NCBI GenBank assembly: GCA_035762175.1
Contig: DASTPP010000156.1
Location: forward strand, 1-6,679
DNA: 6,679 nt
Reading direction: 5' to 3'
From: DASTPP01 sp035762175
GTDB lineage: Bacteria > Myxococcota_A > Polyangia > Polyangiales > Polyangiaceae
The notes under the pieces are model-generated. The model did not search any database. It was given only the letters and a program-made list of their open reading frames with translations, and was not told the DNA's origin. This document shows, piece after piece, positions 1 to 5,279 of the stretch. Made by a program: the position numbers and the translations under genes. Position 1 is the first letter of the stretch, and every line of letters starts with the position of its first letter.

Positions 1-1503
1 GTCGAGGGCTTCCTCGCCGCGGCGCACCGGGGCCAGTACGCGCGGGCGGCGCAGTACCTCGATCTGCGCGGGGTGCCGAACGCGAAGGCGGCCGGGCCCG
101 AGCTCGCCCGCAAGCTCGCCGAGGTGATCGACCAGCGGCTCGACGTCGAGCCCTCGCGCCTGTCGGACAGCCCCCAGGGCGACCCGAAGGACGGGCCCGA
201 CGCCGACGTGATCGGCGTCATCTTGCTGAGCGATCGCTCGGTGCCCGTCGCGCTCGCGCCCGTGCGCGTCGCCGACGGCAGCCCCTGGCTCTTCACCAAG
301 GCGACGGTGGCCGACGTGCCCGACCTCTACGAGGCGTACAGCCCGGGCGCGCTCGAGCGGCGCGTGCCGCCGGCGCTCAAGGTGCGCGTCGGGCCGCTGC
401 AGGCCTGGCAGTGGCTGGGCCTGGTGGCGGCCGCGGCGCTCGCCTCGTTCGTCTCGCTGCTCGTCGCCGGCGCGGTCTTGCGCGTGGCGGCCCTCGTCAC
501 GCGGCGCACCACGGCCGCCTGGGACGACGAGATGGCGGGCGTGTCGCGGGGGCCGACGCGCCTCCTGCTGGCGGTGGCGCTCTTCGAGGCGGCCCTGCCC
601 TGGCTCAACCTGCCGCTCCGGGCCGACCGCGTCGCCGACCACGTCGCCTACGCGTTGACGATCTTCGCGCTCGCGTGGGCGCTCGTCCGGGCGGTGGGCA
701 TCGCCGCGGGCGTGATCGAGCGGCGCACGGCCGAAGAAGACTTCGGCGCGATGCGCGCCCGGGCGGTGCGCACGCAGATCGTCATCTTGCGCAAGGTCGT
801 CTCGCTGCTCATCGGCCTGGTGGCGCTCGCGGTGGGCCTGTTGCGCTTCGAGTTCGTGCGCAACATCGGCGTCTCGCTGCTCGCCTCGGCGGGCATCGCC
901 GGCGTCGTGCTCGGCCTCGCCGCGCAGAAGACCGTCGGCAACCTGGTGGCGGGGCTGCAGCTCTCGATCACGCAGCCCCTGCGCCTCGGCGACGCGGTCG
1001 TGGTCGAGGGCGAGTTCGGCACCGTCGAAGAGATTCGCCTCAGCTACGTCGTCCTTCGCCTCTGGGACCAGCGCCGCCTCATCGTGCCGGTGGGCAAGCT
1101 GCTCGACTCGAACTTCCAGAACTGGACGCGGGGGTCGACCGAGCTGCTCGGCGCGGTCAACCTCTACGTCGACTACGCGACGCCGGTCGCGGTCGTGCGC
1201 AAGAAGCTGGCCGAGCTCTGCGAGGCGAACCCGAACTGGGACAAGCGCACCTGCACCCTGCAGGTCACCGACATGACCGATCGGGCCATGGTGCTGCGGG
1301 CGCTCGTCTCGGCCGCCGACGCCGACCGGCTCTGGGCCCTGCGGGTCGAGACGCGCGAGGGCCTCATCACCTTCTTGCAGGGCTTCGAGGGCGGCCGCTA
1401 TTTCACCCGCGGGCGGGCCGAGCTCATCAACGAAGGCGCCGCCGCGCGCGAGGGCGGGGCGCGCGGCGACGGCCGGGGCCTGGCGCCGCCGCCGAGCGCC
1501 TGA
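1..1503 (+). CDS. MscS-family mechanosensitive ion channel, 5' end missing
   Basis: The reading frame is open from the first base, so the start lies upstream. The GTG at 73 is internal, because the residues before it (FLAAAHRGQYARAAQYLDLR) continue the same N-terminal domain. 500 residues are visible. Residues 1 to about 130 form a soluble, probably periplasmic, N-terminal domain. Hydrophobic segments follow at about 136-166, 187-206, 214-239 and 262-286, and then the pore helix and conserved MscS region at about 290-320 (AGIAGVVLGLAAQKTVGNL). Next comes the beta domain with PLRLGDAVVVEGEFGTVEEI and a WDQRRLIVPVGKL stretch, matching the cytoplasmic MscS core, then an alpha/beta vestibule and a Gly/Ala-rich tail. 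By family knowledge such proteins are inner-membrane channels that open under membrane tension during hypo-osmotic shock. The extra helices and N-terminal domain mark it as a larger MscS variant, not minimal MscS. The next gene is convergent 27 bases away. Family call is secure; the gating stimulus is inferred. Confidence 0.93.
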   Translation, partial: VEGFLAAAHRGQYARAAQYLDLRGVPNAKAAGPELARKLAEVIDQRLDVEPSRLSDSPQGDPKDGPDADVIGVILLSDRSVPVALAPVRVADGSPWLFTKATVADVPDLYEAYSPGALERRVPPALKVRVGPLQAWQWLGLVAAAALASFVSLLVAGAVLRVAALVTRRTTAAWDDEMAGVSRGPTRLLLAVALFEAALPWLNLPLRADRVADHVAYALTIFALAWALVRAVGIAAGVIERRTAEEDFGAMRARAVRTQIVILRKVVSLLIGLVALAVGLLRFEFVRNIGVSLLASAGIAGVVLGLAAQKTVGNLVAGLQLSITQPLRLGDAVVVEGEFGTVEEIRLSYVVLRLWDQRRLIVPVGKLLDSNFQNWTRGSTELLGAVNLYVDYATPVAVVRKKLAELCEANPNWDKRTCTLQVTDMTDRAMVLRALVSAADADRLWALRVETREGLITFLQGFEGGRYFTRGRAELINEGAAAREGGARGDGRGLAPPPSA

Positions 1504-1530
1504 GCGGGGCCGCGCGGGGCCTCTACGCCC

Positions 1531-2031
1531 TCAGATCGAGGCGCCCGCGGGCCGCCCGGCGGTCACGCCGTTGGCCTGCTTCATCAGCAGCTCTTTCTTG
1601 CGCGCCTCCAGCTTGCGGCCGAGCTCCTCGAGCTCTTCCTTCTCGAAGATCGAGCGCGCCTGGTCGAACATCTCGCTCTCTTCTTCCTTGGCGTGGTGCA
1701 AAACGAGCTCTTTCAAGACCTTCGCCTTGCCGTGGAACGAGGGCGACGCCGGGTCGGCCTTCTGCAGGTCGGCGAGCACGACCTTGGCCGCCTTGTGCTC
1801 TTCTTGCGCCTCGTAATAGATCTTCTGGTCTTCCTTGTCTTTCAAGGCGCCGAGAAAGGCGGGGTAGAAGATCTCTTCTTCGATCGTCGTGTGCACGACG
1901 AGCTCGAGCGAGATCTGGCCGAGCAGCTCTTGGCGCTTGCGAGACTCCCGATCGGGGGCCTCGGCGAGCTCTTCGAGAAGCGCCTTCACCTTCTTGTGGT
2001 CTTCCTTGAGCATCGTCAGGGCGTTGGTCAT
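1531..2031 (-). CDS. Hemerythrin-like HHE domain protein
   Basis: 166 residues, predicted soluble and cytoplasmic, with no signal peptide or membrane segment. It has the four-helix hemerythrin pattern: H12 (LKEDHKKVKALLEEL), H47 and E51 (VVHTTIEEEIFYPAF), H79 (EAQEEHKAAK), and H113 and E117 (HHAKEEESEMFDQAR). These are the expected ligands of a non-haem di-iron site. Known members bind oxygen or nitric oxide or buffer iron; the specific role here cannot be read from sequence. The C-terminal 40 residues are a charged Lys/Glu-rich helix with a short unstructured end. The frame stays open upstream to 2244, but the ATG at 2031 is preferred: the domain starts there, and GAGGAGAG sits 7 bases ahead. 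A sigma-54-like promoter lies just upstream. Lys/Glu-rich codons make the gene visibly less GC-rich than its neighbours. It converges on the channel gene and follows the helix-hairpin-helix gene on the same strand after 219 bases. Confidence 0.93.
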   Translation of the reverse strand: MTNALTMLKEDHKKVKALLEELAEAPDRESRKRQELLGQISLELVVHTTIEEEIFYPAFLGALKDKEDQKIYYEAQEEHKAAKVVLADLQKADPASPSFHGKAKVLKELVLHHAKEEESEMFDQARSIFEKEELEELGRKLEARKKELLMKQANGVTAGRPAGASI

Positions 2032-2038
2032 GGTTGTG

Positions 2039-2046
2039 CTCTCCTC
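2039..2046 (-). promoter_or_regulatory. Ribosome binding site of the hemerythrin gene
   Basis: Read on the minus strand this is GAGGAGAG, seven bases before the ATG at 2031. It is the clearest Shine-Dalgarno in the window, and it decides the start against longer in-frame alternatives reaching to 2244. Confidence 0.8.
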
Positions 2047-2059
2047 GGGGGAGGTGCAC

Positions 2060-2075
2060 TGCAGCGCGCGTGCCA
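2060..2075 (-). promoter_or_regulatory. Candidate sigma-54 (RpoN) promoter for the hemerythrin gene
   Basis: On the minus strand the sequence is TGGCACGCGCGCTGCA. Against the established sigma-54 pattern TGGCAC-N5-TTGCA it has one mismatch (CTGCA), with the invariant GG and GC at the correct spacing. Transcription would be expected to begin near 2049, giving a leader of about 18 bases that contains the ribosome binding site but little else. Sigma-54 promoters need an enhancer-binding activator; a repeat pair at 2169-2220 is a possible upstream site. The match is seen directly; activity is inferred, and chance matches to the GC-rich parts are easier in this genome. Confidence 0.55.
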
Positions 2076-2168
2076 CCGAACGAAGCCCCCGGCCTACGGC
2101 CGCGCTCGCCCCGCGGAGGCAGCGCCCGCCCCCGGCCCCTCGCCGCGCGGTGCGCGCACGCGCCGTTG

Positions 2169-2220
2169 CACCCCGAGAGCGCTGCCGCGAGACCCTACGC
2201 CCCTCGGGTGCGCTGCCGCG
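2169..2220 (-). repeat. Imperfect 21-bp direct repeat pair, possible activator site
   Basis: Two copies occupy 2200-2220 and 2169-2189. On the minus strand each begins with the identical 11 bases CGCGGCAGCGC, and the 21-bp units agree at 17 positions. Their period is 31 bases, close to three helical turns, so both copies would face the same side of the DNA. They lie about 130 and 160 bases upstream of the predicted start from the sigma-54-like element, the range where enhancer-binding proteins usually bind. The function is inferred. Confidence 0.4.
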
Positions 2221-2250
2221 CCGCCGGGGCCTTGTCTGTCGCAAATTTCC

Positions 2251-2691
2251 TCACCGATTCGCCCCCGCGGGTGGCCGCCGCGGGGGGCGGGCCATGCGCC
2301 CGGCCCGCGCCGCCTTCGCCCCTTCGGCCCGCTTGGCCGGCATCGCCTTCGCCCCCTCGGCCCGCTTGGCCGGCGTCGCCTTCGCCCCCTCGGCGGCCTT
2401 ACGCACGCGCGACCAGTACCACCACTCGCGCATCGGCGCGGGCAGGTCGGGGTCGCGCGCCTGGGCGACCGCGGCGCAGAAGGTGTCGAGCACGCAGGGG
2501 TCTTGGCGGCTGCCGGTGAGGCGGCAGAGCCGCTCGAAGAGCTCGCCCGGCTCGGCGCGCGCGAGCTCGTCGACCGAGCGGACGCCGAGCAGCTCGAAGT
2601 CGCGCAGCATCGCCGGGCCGATCGAGACGAGGGACGCGAGCGTGCGCCCGCCCGACCCGGGCGCGGCGCCGCCTTTCTTGGGGCGTTTCAT
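2251..2691 (-). CDS. Helix-hairpin-helix protein (Cdd1/pathogenicity-locus family) with basic repeat tail
   Basis: 146 residues. Residues 17-45 hold a helix-hairpin-helix (LASLVSIGPAMLRDFELLG, then VRSVDELARAEP). They are followed by the family signature ERLCRLTGSRQDPCVLDTF at about 53-71 and a Trp-rich end, REWWYWSRV, at about 88-96. This matches the small Cdd1-type family, usually about 90-100 residues. Helix-hairpin-helix folds generally contact DNA without sequence specificity, but the cellular role of this family is not established. After the core there is an added Ala/Lys/Arg/Pro tail of about 50 residues with three 11-residue units (AEGAKATPAKR and variants) at 100-132, resembling histone H1-like tails. 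The start is an ATG preceded by a run of seven A and AAAGG only four bases away, a weak ribosome site. It diverges from the lipoprotein gene across 135 bases. Confidence 0.85.
   Translation of the reverse strand: MKRPKKGGAAPGSGGRTLASLVSIGPAMLRDFELLGVRSVDELARAEPGELFERLCRLTGSRQDPCVLDTFCAAVAQARDPDLPAPMREWWYWSRVRKAAEGAKATPAKRAEGAKAMPAKRAEGAKAARAGRMARPPRRPPAGANR
2312..2394 (-). repeat. 33-bp in-frame tandem repeat encoding the basic tail
   Basis: Two full 33-bp units (2312-2344 and 2345-2377) differ at only two positions, and a third partial unit follows at 2378-2394. Being a multiple of three, the repeat keeps frame and adds 11 residues (AEGAK-A-x-PAKR) per unit. Near identity of the copies suggests recent slippage expansion, so copy number may vary between strains. 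Confidence 0.85.
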
Positions 2692-2826
2692 GCGGCCTTT
2701 TTTTAGGCTAGAGCCGCCCCCCGCGCTTGAAGGAACCCGACACCCCGGCGGCTTTGTACCGCCCCCGCCCGTAGCCTGCGTGGCCCCGGGCCTGACCCAC
2801 CCCCCGCCGCCCCGTCCCGCGACGTC

Positions 2827-4081
2827 GTGCCCCCGACCCTCTTCTCCCAGCGCACGTTTGCATCCCTCGCCCTGCTGACGGCCCTGGCCGCCTGCGGGCA
2901 GCGCCCGCGGCCCGAGGGGGCGGCCGGCGCGCCCGATGACGCCCCGTCAGCCGCCCAGGCGGCGGCGGCGGGGCCCTCGGCCGCGGCCCCCTCGGCCTCG
3001 GCGCCCGCGGGCTCGGCCGAGCGGCCGCAGGGGGCCAGCCCCTCGTCGCCGCCGATCTCCGACGTGGCCTTCGGGCAGCTCGTCGCGACGCTCTCGGAGG
3101 GGGGCGGGGCCTTCCCGAGCGAGAACCTGGTCTCGAACGAGACGTCGTTCTTGCACGTGGTGCCGGCGCTCGAGGCGCCCTCGCTGCGCGGCGGCGGCTA
3201 CGTGGGCGTCGGGCCCGAACAGAACTTCACCTACCTCGCGGCCCTGCAGCCCGAGCTCGCGTTCGTGGCGGACATCCGGCGCGAGAACTTCTTGGTGCAC
3301 CTCTTCTACAAGGTCGCCTTCGAGCGCTCGCCGACGCGCCTCGCCTTCCTGAGCTACCTGTTTTCGCGCGACGCGCCGGCCGGGGTCGACGACAACGCGC
3401 CGCTCGAGACGATCGTGGGGGCGGTCGGCCAGAAGCGCCCCGGCCCCGAGCACGTCGCCGCCCGCGCGCGCGACGTCGAAGAGCGCGCCAAGCAGCTCGG
3501 CGTCAAGCTGAGCCCGGCCGATCTGCGCTCGCTGCGGCACGTGGTCGAGACCTTCGCGACCAAGGGCGCCGAGCTGCGCTACTCGATGGAGGGCAGCTCC
3601 CGCAGCTACCCGGCCTTCGGCGAGCTGCTCGCCTCGCGCGACGACCGGGGCGAGGCGTCGAGCTTCCTCGGCACCGAGGCGAGGTACGCGGCGGTGCGGC
3701 GGCTCGAGCGCGAAAACCGGGTGGTGCCGCTCGTGGCCGACTTCGCGGGCGAGCGGGGCTTCGCCGGCATGGGCGACGAGATGCGCCGGCGCGGCCTGAC
3801 GCTGCGCGTGCTGTACGCCTCGAACGTCGAGCAGTACCTCATCGAGCCCTCGCCGCGCGGCGCCCGCTGGGCGGCGTGGCTGAAGAACGTGCGCGCCCTG
3901 CCGCGCGACGAGCACTCGACCTTCGTGCGCGTCTACTTCGACCAGGGCAAGCCGCACCCACGCCAGCGCCCCGGCCACCGCACCACCTCGCTCGTGGCGC
4001 CGGTCGAGCCCTTCCTCGAGCGCGCGTCCGCGTCGCCCTTCCGCTCGTTCTTCGAGGTGGCCACTTCCGGCGGCCCCTTAG
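2827..4081 (+). CDS. LIC_10091-like lipoprotein, stop codon apparently lost by a frameshift
   Basis: Begins at a GTG with no clear ribosome site. Residues 1-23 are a lipoprotein signal peptide ending in LAAC (Cys23), followed by an Ala/Pro/Ser-rich linker to about 75. The domain then carries the hallmarks I recall for the LIC_10091-like family: ENLVSNETSFLHV (99-111), GGGYVGVGPEQNFTYLAAL (122-140), FVADIRREN (146-154), VVPLVADFAGE, YASNVEQYL (330-338) and HSTFVRVYF (363-370). The glycine loop followed by an acidic strand end (D149) resembles motif I of Rossmann methyltransferases, but no activity is established. The protein should end shortly after FRSFFEVATS (4039-4068), yet this frame has no stop until 6600, running out of frame through moaA. 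The end given here is the TAG at 4079-4081 in the next frame, reached if one C of the CCCC at 4074-4077 is extra. Expected length is about 417 residues. Confidence 0.8.
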
Positions 4082-4086
4082 TTTTT
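4055..4086 (+). terminator. Possible intrinsic terminator at the end of the lipoprotein gene
   Basis: Arms 4055-4062 and 4072-4079 can pair over eight positions with one mismatch and one G-U, around a 9-base loop. After two bases comes TTTTT at 4082-4086, one of the few T runs in the window. It overlaps the predicted stop, which supports the lipoprotein gene ending here. The stem is imperfect. Confidence 0.35.
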
Positions 4087-4103
4087 CGGCCGTCGCCGGC
4101 TGA

Positions 4104-4134
4104 GCCCCCGGGCCAGGGCCCCCGGGCCCGGGGC
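4104..4134. repeat. GC-only hairpin and direct repeat before moaA
   Basis: CCCCGGGCC at 4106-4114 pairs perfectly with GGCCCGGGG at 4125-4133 around a 10-base loop. The 11-mer GCCCCCGGGCC also occurs directly twice, at 4104-4114 and 4118-4128. No T run follows, so it could be a backup terminator, a leader structure ahead of moaA, or a slippage product of low-complexity sequence. Confidence 0.45.
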
Positions 4135-4198
4135 AGAATGGCGGCGGTAGCACCCCGGACTTCGGCCCGGCGTGCGCTAGAGTACCCCCCTCCCCGCC

Positions 4199-5212
4199 AT
4201 GACCCTCGACCCGCTCGGCCGACCCCTCCGAAGCCTGCGCGTTTCGGTGACCGACCGCTGCAACCTGCGCTGCCAGTACTGCATGCCCGAAGACGAGTAC
4301 GTCTGGCTGCGGCGCGACGACTTGCTCACCTTCGCCGAGACCGAGGCGCTCGTCGCGGCCTTCGCCCGGGCGGGGGCCAGCCGCGTGCGGCTGACCGGCG
4401 GCGAGCCGCTCATGCGCCCCGGGCTGCCCGCGCTCGTGCACTCGCTCGCCGCGCTGCCCGGCGTCGAAGAGCTCTCGCTGACGACCAACGGGGTGCTCCT
4501 CGCCGATCAGGCGGCCGGGCTCTTCGAGGCCGGGCTCGACCGCATCACCGTCAGCCTCGACACCCTGCGGCCCGAGCGCTTCCGGGCGATGACGCGGCGC
4601 GACGAGCTCGGGCGCGTGCTCGAGGGCGTCGCGAGCGTGCGGGGCCGGCCGGGGCTCAAGCTCGACACCGTCGTGGTGCGGGGCTTCAACGACGACGAGC
4701 TCGCCGACCTCGTCGAGTACGCCCGGGGCGCCTCGGCCGAGGTGCGCTTCATCGAATACATGGACGTCGGCGGCGCCACCCGCTGGAGCCCCGAGCGCGT
4801 CGTCTCGCGCGCCGAGATGCTCGACGCGCTCGGCCGCCGCTACGGCCGCGTCGAGGCGCTGCCGCACGACACGAGCGCCCCGGCCGAGCGCTTCCGCCTG
4901 CCCGACGGCACGACCTTCGGCATCGTCGCCTCGACCACCACCCCCTTCTGCCGCCGCTGCGACCGCAGCCGCCTGACCGCCGACGGCGTGTGGTTCCTCT
5001 GCTTGTACGCCCTGCGCGGCCACGATCTGCGCTCGCCGGTGCGCGCCGGGGCGAGCGCCGACGAGCTCTCGGCGCTCATCGAGCGCGTCTGGCGCGAGCG
5101 GCGCGACCGCGGCGCCGAAGAGCGGCTCTCGCTGCGCCACCGCAGCACGCTCGTGCGCCGCGAGGCCCTGCGCGGCGACCCGCACCTCGAGATGCACACG
5201 CGGGGCGGCTGA
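4199..5212 (+). CDS. moaA: GTP 3',8-cyclase MoaA, molybdenum cofactor biosynthesis
   Basis: 337 residues, the usual family length. This cytoplasmic radical-SAM enzyme converts GTP to 3',8-cyclo-7,8-dihydro-GTP, which MoaC then turns into cyclic pyranopterin monophosphate, the first step of molybdenum cofactor synthesis. The N-terminal SAM cluster motif is C21-x3-C25-x2-C28 (TDRCNLRCQYCMPE), followed by TGGEPL at 66-71, TTNG at 95-98 and VSLDTL at 118-123. The second, GTP-binding [4Fe-4S] cluster is C251-x2-C254-x13-C268 (FCRRCDRSRLTADG). The protein ends in Gly-Gly, the conserved C-terminal tail needed for activity in characterised MoaA. The ATG at 4199 gives the canonical N-terminus (PLGRPLRSLRVSVTDRC), though no good Shine-Dalgarno precedes it. 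No other moa, moe or mob gene is in the window, so the pathway partners must lie elsewhere. All key residues are present. Confidence 0.97.
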   Translation: MTLDPLGRPLRSLRVSVTDRCNLRCQYCMPEDEYVWLRRDDLLTFAETEALVAAFARAGASRVRLTGGEPLMRPGLPALVHSLAALPGVEELSLTTNGVLLADQAAGLFEAGLDRITVSLDTLRPERFRAMTRRDELGRVLEGVASVRGRPGLKLDTVVVRGFNDDELADLVEYARGASAEVRFIEYMDVGGATRWSPERVVSRAEMLDALGRRYGRVEALPHDTSAPAERFRLPDGTTFGIVASTTTPFCRRCDRSRLTADGVWFLCLYALRGHDLRSPVRAGASADELSALIERVWRERRDRGAEERLSLRHRSTLVRREALRGDPHLEMHTRGG

Positions 5213-5251
5213 GGCCGGCCGCCTCTCCGGGCCCGGCGCGCTCGGCCGGCC
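5213..5251. terminator. Inverted repeat between convergent genes, candidate two-way terminator
   Basis: GGCCGGCCG at 5213-5221 is the reverse complement of CGGCCGGCC at 5243-5251, with a 21-base loop that contains a further GGGCCC. It starts directly after the moaA stop and lies before the stop of the convergent gene, a typical place for a shared terminator. There is no T run, and the arms contain the self-complementary GGCCGGCC, so the call is tentative. Confidence 0.4.
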
Positions 5252-5279
5252 GTCGTCGCACGCCCGGCCCCCCCGGCGC

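Noticed and set aside
73..75. GTG at 73 as the true start of the channel gene
   Set aside because: The frame is open upstream with residues that fit the same N-terminal domain, and no ribosome site precedes it.
411..2009. Long plus-strand open frame over the channel and hemerythrin genes
   Set aside because: The translation is Arg/Ala/Gly-rich low complexity and overlaps two genes with clear domain motifs in other frames.
2032..2244. N-terminal extension of the hemerythrin protein to 2244
   Set aside because: The added 71 residues are Arg/Gly/Ala noise, and a strong ribosome site precedes the internal ATG at 2031.
2727..2758. TTGAAG / TTTGTA or GGAACCC-type promoter for the lipoprotein gene
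   Set aside because: Spacing is wrong for a housekeeping promoter (20 bases), and no matching -10 exists for an ECF-type element.
2947..5197. Long minus-strand open frames opposite the LIC_10091-like gene and moaA
   Set aside because: They mirror the third-position GC of the true genes and show no recognisable motif, signal peptide or ribosome site.
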